Source of the DNA: Methanomicrobiaceae archaeon
GTDB lineage: Archaea > Halobacteriota > Methanomicrobia > Methanomicrobiales > Methanomicrobiaceae
Direction: 5' to 3'
NCBI GenBank assembly: GCA_016928355.1
Contig: JAFGKW010000019.1
Location: forward strand, 1-55,419
Length of the DNA stretch: 55,419 nt
Under the pieces are notes generated by a model. The model was not told the origin of the DNA and did not search any database. It was given only the letters and a program-made list of their open reading frames with translations. A program made the position numbers and the translations under genes. Positions 1-8,703 of this stretch are shown here, piece after piece; positions within the stretch are counted from its first letter, which is position 1, and each line of letters opens with the position of its first letter.

Positions 1-777
1 GTCGATCTTCCTCTTGGTGTGACCGAAGATCGGGTTGTCGGAACCATAGATCTTGAAAAGGCTATAAAAGAGGGTATGAAAGCTGTTGAGCCCGGAATTC
101 TGGCATCAGTCAATCGTGGGATTCTATATATCGATGAGATAAACCTCCTTGATGACCATGTTGCAGATGTACTGCTCGATGCAGCCGCAATGGGTGTAAA
201 TACGGTTGAGCGGGAAGGAATATCTCTTTCGCATCCTGCAAAATTCATTCTTATCGGAACGATGAATCCTGAGGAGGGAGAACTTCGTCCACAGCTTCTG
301 GACAGGTTTGGACTTCAGGTAAGTGTCGACGGGATCGAGGATATCGGGCAGCGCACCGAGATAATAAGGATAATTGAAGAATATGAAAGGAATCCTGATT
401 TTTTTGTTGAGGGAGCTGAAAAGGAGCAAAACGAGCTTAGAGACAGGATTTTGTCTGCTCAGGAGATATTGCCTGAAGTTACAGTCAGCAACGATCTACT
501 TGAGATGATCTCCTCTACCTGTATCGAGATGGGAGTCCGGACCCATCGTGCCGATATTACTATTGTAAGAACTGCAAAGACAATTGCGGCATTTGATAAG
601 AGAACAGAGGTTACTATGGAGGATGTTCGTGAGGCTATGGAATTTGCCCTCCCCCACAGGATGAGAAGAAAGCCTTTTGAAGAGCCAAAAATTGATCAGG
701 AAAAGCTGGATGAATCGATAAAAGACGCTCAGGAAAAGCTGGATGAGCAAAAAAAAAACCTGATGAAGAAGACCTGA
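1..777 (+). CDS. chlD: AAA+ ATPase part of Mg/Co-chelatase (ChlI/ChlD-like), 5' end outside window
   Basis: The reading frame is open from the first base, so the gene starts left of the window. What is visible is the second half of a ChlI/BchI-type AAA+ domain: Walker B in [13 protein letters not shown], a sensor in [21 protein letters not shown], and a helical lid that ends in a charged K/D/E-rich tail. Walker A is not in view. ChlI/ChlD subunits use ATP to drive metal insertion into tetrapyrroles by a CobN/ChlH-type subunit. In a methanogen the product would be corrinoid or another tetrapyrrole, not chlorophyll. The frame stops at 777, just after a run of ten A at 749-758, and the VWA half continues in the -1 frame. 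The two halves are therefore probably one gene with a recoding site. Confidence 0.85.
   Translation, partial: VDLPLGVTEDRVVGTIDLEKAIKEGMKAVEPGILASVNRGILYIDEINLLDDHVADVLLDAAAMGVNTVEREGISLSHPAKFILIGTMNPEEGELRPQLLDRFGLQVSVDGIEDIGQRTEIIRIIEEYERNPDFFVEGAEKEQNELRDRILSAQEILPEVTVSNDLLEMISSTCIEMGVRTHRADITIVRTAKTIAAFDKRTEVTMEDVREAMEFALPHRMRRKPFEEPKIDQEKLDESIKDAQEKLDEQKKNLMKKT
749..758 (+). other. A10 slippery run: probable -1 programmed ribosomal frameshift site
   Basis: Ten consecutive A follow a GAGC. In the upstream frame translation stops at 775-777. After a -1 slip on the A run, translation reads CCT GAT GAA GAA GAC CTG and continues without a stop through the ATG at 810 into the VWA gene. The joined linker is acidic and proline-rich, as ChlD linkers usually are. 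Frameshifting in chlD genes, giving a small ChlI-like and a full ChlD product from one message, is reported for bacteria and archaea. A tcccggga palindrome at 795-802 is the only downstream structure I see. Confidence 0.65.
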
Positions 778-809
778 ACTCCCAAAATCCCCCTTCCCGG
801 GAGCCGCAG

Positions 810-1736
810 ATGCCTAAAGAGAGAGATAAACCTCCCGGAGACGATGGTGAAGGGGGAATGCCGCCGGAAGAAATGGTATTTTCGGTGGGGGATCCTATAG
901 ATACGTCCAAAATAAAGATGATGGACAGGCGTGATCGGATAAAAAGAAAAAAGCTGTCAGGAAGAAAAATAAAGACAATCTCAGATGGTTTTGCCGGGAC
1001 GTATATATCATCCAGACTACCCGCCGGAAACAGGGATATTGCCGTCGATGCGACTTTAAGGGCCGCTGCACCTTATCAGGGGTTTCGTGAAAAAAATGGT
1101 TTGTGTGTTGCTGTTCGTGATGAGGATATCAGGGAGAAAGTCCGTGTAGGCAAAATCTCAATGTCCTGTATCTTTGTCGTCGATGCAAGCGGTTCAATGG
1201 GTGCGGAAAGGAGGATGGAGGTCGCAAAAGGGGCCGTCTTCTCCATGCTTGCGGATTCGTATATGAACCGTGACAAAGTCGGCCTTGTTGCATTCAGGGG
1301 TGAAGATGCCGACCTCCTCCTCCCGCCCTGCTCAAGCGTGGATCTTGCGATGAAGATGCTTGAGGAGATGCCTACAGGCGGAAGGACACCTCTTGTAACA
1401 GGCCTTTCCAGAGGAATGGATGTCCTCATAAACGAGATGAGGAAAAATCCAAATACTGTTCCTATGATGGTTATCATCTCTGACGGGAGGTCAAATGCCC
1501 GCGGTTCTGGTAAGGACGATATAGTTGCTATCTCAGAGGAGATCAGGGGACATGGCATACATACCGTTGTAATTGATACCGAGGACACCGGCAAATCTTT
1601 TCTGAATATGCAGCTTGGATATTGCAGGACAGTTGCCGATTATTCCGGGGGGAAATATTATCCTTTAAAAGACCTGAATTCCTCAGAACTCATATCTATT
1701 GCATCAATGGAGAGGGAATATCTTCTCTTTAATTAA
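810..1736 (+). CDS. chlD: VWA-domain half of chelatase subunit D
   Basis: This 308-residue product is a proline/acid-rich linker followed by a von Willebrand A domain. The metal-ion-dependent adhesion site is intact: DASGS in FVVDASGSMG, a Thr in TGGRTPL, and Asp in IISDGRSN. This is the C-terminal half of ChlD/BchD, which contacts the ATPase ring and the large metal-binding subunit. The linker contains the family's RRDRIKRKK-type basic stretch. The ATG at 810 has only weak ribosome-binding signals upstream, and the same frame is open back to the A10 run. The natural product is therefore likely the frameshifted fusion with the ATPase half, though an independent start cannot be excluded. Confidence 0.85.
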   Translation: MPKERDKPPGDDGEGGMPPEEMVFSVGDPIDTSKIKMMDRRDRIKRKKLSGRKIKTISDGFAGTYISSRLPAGNRDIAVDATLRAAAPYQGFREKNGLCVAVRDEDIREKVRVGKISMSCIFVVDASGSMGAERRMEVAKGAVFSMLADSYMNRDKVGLVAFRGEDADLLLPPCSSVDLAMKMLEEMPTGGRTPLVTGLSRGMDVLINEMRKNPNTVPMMVIISDGRSNARGSGKDDIVAISEEIRGHGIHTVVIDTEDTGKSFLNMQLGYCRTVADYSGGKYYPLKDLNSSELISIASMEREYLLFN

Positions 1737-1798
1737 TATTAAAACAATTCTTATCCTTCCCAAAACCTTTAATCATAATACAAGTTTAACAATCTCAT

Positions 1799-2680
1799 GT
1801 GCCTTTTCCATCTGAGAAACTCAGGGAGCACCGGGTCGACGATACATACTCACTTGTCCTGGAAAAAGAGGACCTGAATTCGCTTTATTCCCGGATGATT
1901 AGATATAACCTTGCCCTTTTGGAGAACGATAAACCTGTGGCTCATTTCAGGACAAATACCTATGAATATACACCTGTTATTGCCATCAAAGCCGAATCAG
2001 CGGCACTTGCACAATTTGAGGACTGGAAGGAGAGGATAATTTCGAGGCCGGAAAAATTCATCGTTTATCTCAAAAGGCAGGAGAAGCTGAAAAATGATGT
2101 CTATAAGCCTCTGCCTGATCCCGGATATGATGCGGTAATTATCCAGGGAAGTCCGCGTCCCGACGGCAATTGTGCGATAATGGCATCCTGGGTTGTCGAT
2201 ACCCTGAATAGCATGGGAAGGAGAACGGCGGTCTTTCAGCCGGACGGGATGTATATCAGGCCCTGCACCGGATGCTACCAGTGCTACAATTACGGGCACT
2301 GTGTATTTCTGGACGATATGAGGGAGATCTATGCGGCCGCTTTGAGTGCTTCACTTTTTGTTGTAATATCCCCTGTTTATACGAACACTGTTCCTGCTTC
2401 CCTGAAGGCCATGATCGATCGTTTCCAGGCATATCATGCGATGAATGCTGTAAATGATAGCAGACATACATTATCCGGACTGTTTATCTCTACTTCTGGA
2501 AGGAAAGGGAAAGAAAATTTCAGTAATGTCGTGCCTGTTATCGATGCCTTTATGGCCGTATCCGGGATTAAAAAGAAAGGTCAGGTTCTTGTGGACAATA
2601 TAGATGAGATATATGATGTAAGATCTGTTCCCGGACTGAAGAAAAAGATTGAGAAAGAAGTTGTGAAGTGCTTAGGATAG
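1799..2680 (+). CDS. Iron-sulfur flavoprotein / NADPH-dependent FMN reductase family protein
   Basis: The 293-residue protein has an N-terminal region of about 110 residues that I do not recognise, then a flavodoxin-like FMN-binding domain. The FMN phosphate loop is GSPRPDGNC. A compact cysteine cluster, PCTGCYQCYNYGHC, matches the C-x2-C-x2-C-x(4-7)-C pattern of iron-sulfur flavoproteins, so a [4Fe-4S] cluster next to FMN is likely. SPVYTNTVPASLKAMIDRF is the usual second flavin loop. These proteins are cytoplasmic electron carriers or oxidative-stress reductases in methanogens; the partner here is unknown. The start is a GTG with no Shine-Dalgarno and an AT-rich stretch (1768-1780) about 27 nt upstream, consistent with a leaderless mRNA. 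Confidence 0.8.
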   Translation: MPFPSEKLREHRVDDTYSLVLEKEDLNSLYSRMIRYNLALLENDKPVAHFRTNTYEYTPVIAIKAESAALAQFEDWKERIISRPEKFIVYLKRQEKLKNDVYKPLPDPGYDAVIIQGSPRPDGNCAIMASWVVDTLNSMGRRTAVFQPDGMYIRPCTGCYQCYNYGHCVFLDDMREIYAAALSASLFVVISPVYTNTVPASLKAMIDRFQAYHAMNAVNDSRHTLSGLFISTSGRKGKENFSNVVPVIDAFMAVSGIKKKGQVLVDNIDEIYDVRSVPGLKKKIEKEVVKCLG

Positions 2681-2892
2681 GCTCGCTAATTAAACCCTGC
2701 TTGAGTCCTTGAATATGTTTAGACAGGATGTATCAATCAGTTAATATCTTTATATTAAGGCGTAGTTGAATAAAGAAACAATGTTTTGCAATATGTTTAT
2801 AAAAGAATAAAGTGTTATTTTTAAAAGACTGGTACATAAAACAAGTAATTTAGGGATTTATTAATTTAAAATCTTAAAAAAAGGGGCGTAAA

Positions 2893-3615
2893 ATGAATTT
2901 AAATCAATATATTAATATTGTAAATTTGTCAGAAAAAACAGAATTAGAGAAAGTACGTTTATTAGCTTTTTTTTGTTATATGAGTGAAAAGGCGAATTCA
3001 TTCATTCTCGATGATATTTTAGGTATTTTGAAAGAAATCGGTCATCCAATCTCTAATGTCTCTCGTTTAAAAGGATATCTTTCAAAATCAAAGGATTTTA
3101 AAAAAAATAATGATGAATATATGCTGACGCCTTCAGCAAGACAAAAATTAGAAAGTGAATTTGGATGTTTATTTAATAATACTGAAGATGTAGTTTCATC
3201 AAGTGAAATATTAGATGAATCACTATTTTTAGGGAAAAGAGGCTATTTAGATAAACTTATACAGCAGCTGAATTGTTGCTATAGTAATAATTGCTATGAT
3301 GCCTGTGCTGTATTGATGCGGCGAGTATTTGAAATTTTACTTATTCTTGCATTTGAAAAAAAAGGTGTGCAAAATGAGATTAAAGATGCAGATGGGGATT
3401 ATTTTATGTTAGATAAGATTGTTTCTAATGCACTCAATAATAAAGCACTTAATATTTCAAGATCACGAAAAGATTATGATTTAATAAGAAATTTGGGCAA
3501 TTTTGCAGCTCATAAAATACATTATAATACGAGGAAAAGTGATATAGATCACTTAAAGCAAAAATATCGAGTATGTTTAGAAGAATTATACTATATTGCT
3601 GGTTTGATTGTTTAG
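2893..3615 (+). CDS. Winged-helix plus HEPN (DUF4145-like) protein in AT-rich island
   Basis: I do not recognise this 240-residue protein as a named family member. Residues ~10-90 look like a winged helix and resemble two stretches of the next gene. Residues ~115-240 are helical and end in a DUF4145/HEPN-like signature, RNLGNFAAH, with Arg, Asn and His placed as in that fold. HEPN domains are often RNases in toxin-antitoxin, Abi and other defence systems. A G-rich ribosome binding site (AAGGGG) precedes the ATG. The next gene starts 15 nt downstream on the same strand. Base and codon use are much more AT-rich than in all neighbours, suggesting horizontal transfer. A defence or toxin role is an inference. 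Confidence 0.7.
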   Translation: MNLNQYINIVNLSEKTELEKVRLLAFFCYMSEKANSFILDDILGILKEIGHPISNVSRLKGYLSKSKDFKKNNDEYMLTPSARQKLESEFGCLFNNTEDVVSSSEILDESLFLGKRGYLDKLIQQLNCCYSNNCYDACAVLMRRVFEILLILAFEKKGVQNEIKDADGDYFMLDKIVSNALNNKALNISRSRKDYDLIRNLGNFAAHKIHYNTRKSDIDHLKQKYRVCLEELYYIAGLIV

Positions 3616-3629
3616 GGGGATGATAAATT

Positions 3630-4553
3630 ATGACTAACAGGGTACATATTAAATTAGGGCCTATTGAATTTGAAGTTGAAGGAGATATTGATTTAATTGA
3701 AAGAGAAAGAGAGCAATTTTTTAGCTTGTTACCGCAGGCAATAAGTGCTGTTTCTCCTGTTGTTGATAAAGCTCAAATTATTGAAGCTTCTGGAGAAATA
3801 ATTGAATTAGATAATTCTCATGATTTGTCAATTCCATTACTCCCTGAAAACGCTAAATCATATGAGTCAATTGTATCTTTTTTAAAAGGAAAAGGATTTA
3901 ATACAGATTTGGAACGAGTTTTAGGAGTAGCCTTTTACATTGACCAAATGGAGGGAAATAATTATTTCACATCAAAAGAGATTGGTGAAAAGTTTAGTGA
4001 AGCAAGATTGTCAAAACCAAAAAACATTAATGATGCGATAAATAGAAATATTTCCAAAGGACTTATGTGGGAGTCTGATGAGAAAAAGAATGGTCTTAAA
4101 TCATTTTATATAACCAATGATGGAATTGAGTTTTGTCAAAATTATATCCCCTCAGAGGTAAAGAATCCTAAAAAATCTGCAAAAGCCCAGAAATCCCGTT
4201 CAGTTAAAGATTCTGAATTATTAAGTATTCCATTAGATGGTCTACATTTAGAAAATTATTGCGATATTTCATCTTTAGAAAAGACCAATGAACAAATTTT
4301 GGTTATGATTTATTTGTATACAAATGAAGGAAAAGGCGAATTCTTTTCTTATAATGACATTGTGTCAGTTTTAAAGATCAAATTTAGAATTTCTATTACA
4401 CAAAGAAAAGTAAGGTATTTCTTTGATAATGCTGGTGCTAAATTTGACAAGAAAATTGAAAACGGGAAGGCTTACTACAAAATAATGGCGAGTGGGATTA
4501 AGGAAGCTCAAAAAATAATTGCTGACCAACAAGAAAAAAATCTTGATTGTTGA
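3630..4553 (+). CDS. Two-winged-helix protein, partner of the HEPN gene
   Basis: The 307-residue protein starts with a short beta-rich segment, IKLGPIEFEVEGD, followed by an acidic helix. Two winged-helix-like modules follow, at about residues 75-175 (TSKEIGEKFSEARLSKP as helix-turn-helix) and 215-300 (SYNDIVSVLKIKFRISITQR). A basic, Ser/Lys-rich linker separates them. Both modules resemble the N-terminal module of the preceding gene. Coordinates, spacing and shared AT-rich composition indicate one two-gene operon. It could be a DNA-binding regulator or antitoxin for the HEPN protein, or part of a DNA-sensing complex. No named family is recognised. Confidence 0.65.
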   Translation: MTNRVHIKLGPIEFEVEGDIDLIEREREQFFSLLPQAISAVSPVVDKAQIIEASGEIIELDNSHDLSIPLLPENAKSYESIVSFLKGKGFNTDLERVLGVAFYIDQMEGNNYFTSKEIGEKFSEARLSKPKNINDAINRNISKGLMWESDEKKNGLKSFYITNDGIEFCQNYIPSEVKNPKKSAKAQKSRSVKDSELLSIPLDGLHLENYCDISSLEKTNEQILVMIYLYTNEGKGEFFSYNDIVSVLKIKFRISITQRKVRYFFDNAGAKFDKKIENGKAYYKIMASGIKEAQKIIADQQEKNLDC

Positions 4554-4576
4554 TCATGGATAAACCCTCCAGCCTT

Positions 4577-5143
4577 CTATAGAACCGTCCCCAAAAACGC
4601 CTCGGCCATACGCCTCCCGAATTCGGCCGCCGCTTCCGGACCCTTTGCAGTTATAAAATTCCCGTCATTTACAACCGGTGTATCTTCATATAATGCCTTG
4701 TGCTTTTCCAGTTCGCGGATGGCCTCTCTGTCCGGCCAGACGGTTGCATGTCTTCCTGCAATAACGCCTGCTCTTGCGAGAACCACCGGAGAGAGGCATA
4801 TCGCGCCTGTAGGTTTTATCGCTTCATTAAAGTGCCTGACAATCCCGTAGAGCTCTTCGTCTCCCCAGAGGTAGTCCTTCGAACCTGATCCCCCGATAAT
4901 CATCAGACCGCCGTAGTGCTTCATGCCCCTTCCGCCGTCCAGCAATTGCAAAGTTTCCGTTATAGTCTCTGTGGCAGTTGCGTATCCTCCGAGCATTCCC
5001 TGAAATCTCCCCTTTTCGGTGGAGATGATTTCATATTCGATTCCGTTCTCTTCCAGGATCGCAAGCGGTTCGAAAAGCTCTTCATCCCTGAAGTTCTCTG
5101 GTGCAATTACAATCAGCATCTTCTTTGAATATTCCATTGTCAT
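4577..5143 (-). CDS. DJ-1/PfpI family protein
   Basis: The 188-residue protein has the class I glutamine-amidotransferase-like fold of DJ-1/PfpI. LIVIAPENFRDEELFEPLAIL carries the conserved Glu that orients the nucleophile. The nucleophilic elbow AICLSPVVLA contains the Cys. The C-terminal VTAKG-type strand appears as FITAKGPEAAAEFG. Members act as glyoxalases, deglycases, chaperones or peptidases, and the sequence does not say which. Two starts lie two codons apart; an AGGGG at about 5147-5151 fits the outer ATG. The gene faces the AT-rich island tail to tail. Confidence 0.85.
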   Translation of the reverse strand: MTMEYSKKMLIVIAPENFRDEELFEPLAILEENGIEYEIISTEKGRFQGMLGGYATATETITETLQLLDGGRGMKHYGGLMIIGGSGSKDYLWGDEELYGIVRHFNEAIKPTGAICLSPVVLARAGVIAGRHATVWPDREAIRELEKHKALYEDTPVVNDGNFITAKGPEAAAEFGRRMAEAFLGTVL

Positions 5144-5236
5144 ATACCCCTTTGGTTAGCGTTTTATTGTTGTGTGAGTAAAAAAAATTTGCGTGAACCT
5201 GTGTGTTTCGAACATCCTGATAGAATAAAAAAAGAG

Positions 5237-6190
5237 TTATTTTCGTGAGATTCCGAATACTGCAAATCCAAGCATCAGTGCGCAGGCTGTTGAGATGAGT
5301 GATAAAGGTGTGGAGGCTGAATTCTGTTCTGTTCCTGTTGATGAGGTTGTTCCAGGCATTTCGGTCCCTGCCGTTATGGATGGTTCTCCCGTGACTTTTA
5401 GGGAGACCTTTGCATATATATTGCCGGAAGTATCGAGTTTTGAAAGGTTTTCCGGTCCTGTAACTGCATATACGGTGTATTCTCCCGGAGGAACAACCGA
5501 TGTATCCCATGTATACAGATATGAACCGCCCGTAAGTTGTACTTCTGAAAACCTTCCTTCAGATGCTTTTGCAGAAAGGTCACCAAGCGGTGCCCCGTCC
5601 TCATCGATACCCGGACCGGTTATGAACAGGTAAATGATGGCATTGTTTACTTCGTTGCTGTAACCGGTAAACCTGACAGGATTTCCCTTTACAGCGCCTG
5701 ACGGTGAGGCGGTAATGGTAATGAGGGGCTCACTCTCTGTCGAAGCCGGCTTAATGATGATGGAGGATGAGGTATAGATCTCCCCTGAATTTTTAAGTTC
5801 TGTAAGTTTTACCGGTCCTGACATCGCATATATCGTATATTGCCCGGGTGTGAATCCGCCGATATATGCTGTATTCCACTGGTATATCCATTTACCGTCA
5901 CTCTTAACCGGCACTTCCGTGAATCTGCCTTCAGATGCCTTATAATTAAGGTTCACCATCGTAACCCCATCTTCATCCAGGCCGTTTCCGCTAAGAAGAA
6001 GATATGTGTTTACTGCGTTTACTCTGTCAATTGTACCTGTGATAGTAATTGTCTCCCCGATCACAGCCTCACTTTTGCCAGGGACCATCGTTATCGAAGG
6101 GTCGTGGGTCTCTGCGGTGACTGTCCCTGTACCGTATAAAAGGAAAAAAAGAATTGCAATTGCAAGTATTGCACCTTTTGTATTTTTCAT
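5237..6190 (-). CDS. Secreted/surface protein with two tandem beta-sandwich repeats
   Basis: The 317-residue protein has an N-terminal signal peptide (residues 1-26, ILAIAILFFLLYGTGTVTA), two homologous domains (about 30-145 and 150-265), a Thr/Ser-rich linker and a C-terminal hydrophobic segment ending in GISRK. The domains share a pattern: VIGETITITGTID / VKGNPVRFTGYSN, a GLDEDG / GIDEDG loop, KASEGRF in both, and PGQYTIYAMSGP / PGEYTVYAVTGP. The layout fits an S-layer-like or cell-surface protein of Methanomicrobiales held by its C-terminal helix, with an extended, probably O-glycosylated stalk. Function beyond that is unknown. Confidence 0.75.
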   Translation of the reverse strand: MKNTKGAILAIAILFFLLYGTGTVTAETHDPSITMVPGKSEAVIGETITITGTIDRVNAVNTYLLLSGNGLDEDGVTMVNLNYKASEGRFTEVPVKSDGKWIYQWNTAYIGGFTPGQYTIYAMSGPVKLTELKNSGEIYTSSSIIIKPASTESEPLITITASPSGAVKGNPVRFTGYSNEVNNAIIYLFITGPGIDEDGAPLGDLSAKASEGRFSEVQLTGGSYLYTWDTSVVPPGEYTVYAVTGPENLSKLDTSGNIYAKVSLKVTGEPSITAGTEMPGTTSSTGTEQNSASTPLSLISTACALMLGFAVFGISRK

Positions 6191-6283
6191 AAAGATAAAA
6201 TGGTTATTGTTTATAAAAAAATTCCGAAGTTACAGGCAGTCTGAAAAAAAATTGTTTTGATGTCTGCAAATCAGGCACTGTAT

Positions 6284-6700
6284 TTAACTGAATCCAAATG
6301 CTGATGCTTCAAACCTGAATTCATTCCGGTCAATCATTTTAACTTCTTCCTTAACAACCTCGTCTTCAGGATCGGCCTCCATGATGAAAGCCAGGAGATC
6401 TGAAAGTGATTCTGTACATTTTTCACAATCACAGAATGAAAGAACCATATCTCCGTTTAAAAGGAGATTATAGGCGAATAATTTTTTACAGAAGTCCATC
6501 CCCTCAAGTTCACATGCCCTGACAGATTCAATCTCTATTACTTCATTATCTGCCTGATCCATTTCGGGATTATAAATTGATACATTCTCGTCAATTGAAA
6601 ATCCAGGATATGGCGTACCGCAATTCCAGCAGACCTTCATATTTGGAGTACCTCTCTTCCTGCATTTATCACATATCTGGTACTCGGGCATTTCTTCCAT
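6284..6700 (-). CDS. Zinc-ribbon protein of unknown function
   Basis: The 138-residue protein has an N-terminal zinc ribbon with two knuckles, CDKC and CWNC, about 16 residues apart. Four more cysteines follow in an acidic region (CELEGMDFC and CDCEKC). The remainder is rich in Glu and Asp. It is probably cytoplasmic, as no signal or membrane segment is seen. A second ATG lies three codons inside, and no clear Shine-Dalgarno precedes either start. It is transcribed in the same direction as the kinase gene upstream, 40 nt away, so co-transcription is possible. I cannot assign a role. Confidence 0.65.
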   Translation of the reverse strand: MEEMPEYQICDKCRKRGTPNMKVCWNCGTPYPGFSIDENVSIYNPEMDQADNEVIEIESVRACELEGMDFCKKLFAYNLLLNGDMVLSFCDCEKCTESLSDLLAFIMEADPEDEVVKEEVKMIDRNEFRFEASAFGFS

Positions 6701-6740
6701 AATTATATGTCAGCGTACCTGGTTTTTAATCAACCGATTC

Positions 6741-8483
6741 TTACTGGTCCTGCTGAGGTACAGTATAACGAACATCTGATCCTGGTATCCTGATCTCAAA
6801 GCATACTCCTTCATATTGAATACCTGTCTCGATTATCGATGCCCCGGTGATTGAAAGGATCTCTGAGACAAGGTAGAGTCCGAAACCCTGATTCCTTCCA
6901 TATCCTGGCCTGAAGATCTTCTGCTTGTCTTTTTCAGGGATTCCTTCGCCGTCATCTCTGTACATGAGATTAAAATAATCATCTTTTTCTTCAATATCGA
7001 TTGAGATTTTGTTGACAGCTCCCCCGTGCATTATCGTATTTCCTATAAGATTGCAGATAACCTTCTCGAACATCGGGTCCGCAAATATTTCTATTTGCCT
7101 GAAATTTTTTACTACCTTAATATTCGGCGGCAGATGCTGAGATCCTGCGCAGGAATCAATAATATTTTCCAGTTTGTGCCATTTTGGTGGATTCCCACCC
7201 ATATCCTGATAATCCCGGCTGAATTCGATCTGGTGATGTATGGTGTCAATTGCAAGTGCTGACTTATCAAGGTAGTTTCTGACGGATTCGTCTGAAACAT
7301 CCTCCTTTGCAAATTCCAGGTTCATTTTTGCAACCATAATATGATTCAATATGTCGTGTCTTGTGATTGAGGAAAGAAGGTTTAATTTTTTCAATGCAAT
7401 TTCAAGAGCCTTTTCATTCTTCTTCCTGAGAGTTATATCCCTTACGATTGACAGGACTACTTTTGTGTCCTTGTCGACCATCACTGATCTCAGATCGAGA
7501 TCGATACGCTCTCCTGTTCTGGACTCGGTCCAGGTCTCAAGCTTAAAGATTTTCCCTCCTTCAAGCTCATTTTGGATTGCCATTTCGTATTCATCATGAA
7601 ATTCAACCGGGATTATGGATTTCAAACTTGTTTTTTTAATTTCCTGAAGATTCATTCCTATAATCCTCAGTGCTTCTGCATTTGCATTGAGAATAATGCC
7701 ATCACAGGTATGGATAAAAATACCATCGATAGACTGCTGAAACAATTTTTTATATCTTTCTTTCTGTACAGCAACCATTTTTTCGGTCTTTTTTTTCTCA
7801 GTTATATCAACAAGTGATATCAGGGTAAGCTCAAGCTCATGAATATGTTTTATTGTTGCAAGTACGTAATATTCATCTCCTTTCTTTGATTTGACTATCA
7901 AATCATCATTTTTCCTGTTATTTTCATCTCCAATAACTGATTTTTCGTAGAGCATCAGTGCTTTACCCCGGTATTCATTATCAAAGATGGAAACCCAGTT
8001 ATTTCTCTTTAATTCCTTCAGTGTATAGCCTGTTATCTTTTCAAAGGTCTGGTTCGTGTGAATTATTCTCTCGTTCTTATCAAGTATCACCGATGCAGCT
8101 CCGGAACTGTCCATCAGATTTTTATATTTAAGATTATCCTCTCTTAAGAGAATTGAGATCCTTGAAACTACGGCAGCAATCCCGACAAAAACAACCACAC
8201 GAATAAGATTTTCCAGGATTAGTGGAATCTCGGCCTCTGAAATGACAAATGTTGTGAAAAGAAATATAATGCTTAGAAGGACTGCAAAAGCAGTTCCTTT
8301 TTTTGGATATATAAGAGCCGTAAAGACAATAGGGATATAATAGATATGTGGATATATTAGATTGATATTTTTTGACAGGCAAAATACAGTGAGGATAAAA
8401 CAAGCTATGGCTGTTGCTGAAATTATATATGGCGCTGTCTTTTTGAGAAGGCTGTTATCCGGAATATATCCCTCGTCGGTCAT
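6741..8483 (-). CDS. Membrane PAS-domain sensor histidine kinase
   Basis: The 580-residue protein begins with about four hydrophobic segments (residues 15-110) forming a membrane domain. Two PAS domains follow, around 120-235 (NLMDSSGAASVILDKNERII) and 240-355 (LFQQSIDGIFIHTCDGIIL). The phosphoacceptor helix contains SSITRHDILNHI, with His near residue 375. The ATPase domain shows N box NLIGNTIMHGG, G1 YRDDGEGIP and G2 GFGLYLVSEIL. This is the usual methanogen architecture for a two-component kinase. No response regulator gene lies next to it, so it may signal to a distant partner. The ligand of the PAS domains is unknown. Confidence 0.9.
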   Translation of the reverse strand: MTDEGYIPDNSLLKKTAPYIISATAIACFILTVFCLSKNINLIYPHIYYIPIVFTALIYPKKGTAFAVLLSIIFLFTTFVISEAEIPLILENLIRVVVFVGIAAVVSRISILLREDNLKYKNLMDSSGAASVILDKNERIIHTNQTFEKITGYTLKELKRNNWVSIFDNEYRGKALMLYEKSVIGDENNRKNDDLIVKSKKGDEYYVLATIKHIHELELTLISLVDITEKKKTEKMVAVQKERYKKLFQQSIDGIFIHTCDGIILNANAEALRIIGMNLQEIKKTSLKSIIPVEFHDEYEMAIQNELEGGKIFKLETWTESRTGERIDLDLRSVMVDKDTKVVLSIVRDITLRKKNEKALEIALKKLNLLSSITRHDILNHIMVAKMNLEFAKEDVSDESVRNYLDKSALAIDTIHHQIEFSRDYQDMGGNPPKWHKLENIIDSCAGSQHLPPNIKVVKNFRQIEIFADPMFEKVICNLIGNTIMHGGAVNKISIDIEEKDDYFNLMYRDDGEGIPEKDKQKIFRPGYGRNQGFGLYLVSEILSITGASIIETGIQYEGVCFEIRIPGSDVRYTVPQQDQ

Positions 8484-8672
8484 TTATTTTCTTTATATTA
8501 AATTTAAATATTGGTCATGATGCCATTATAATTAAATCAATAACTTAACTTATAGCTTCTCAAACAGGCACTATTGGTAATTATGAACTACTGTGATGAA
8601 TTCTCATTATATATATATTTTTGACAAAATAATGGCCGGCTGCACAATATTATAGGGGTCGGGTCTGCAAAA

Positions 8673-8680
8673 GATATAAT
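8673..8680 (+). promoter_or_regulatory. TATA box of prk
   Basis: GATATAAT is centred about 28 nt before the prk ATG, the normal archaeal TATA distance to a transcription start. The mRNA would thus begin at or next to the start codon, and no Shine-Dalgarno is present. Confidence 0.55.
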
Positions 8681-8703
8681 TTCTCCCTGTATAATCCTGA
8701 ATA

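Noticed and set aside
635-910. Open frame on the minus strand over the chelatase linker
   Set aside because: It is antisense to the clear ChlD linker and VWA coding frame and looks like a low-complexity shadow.
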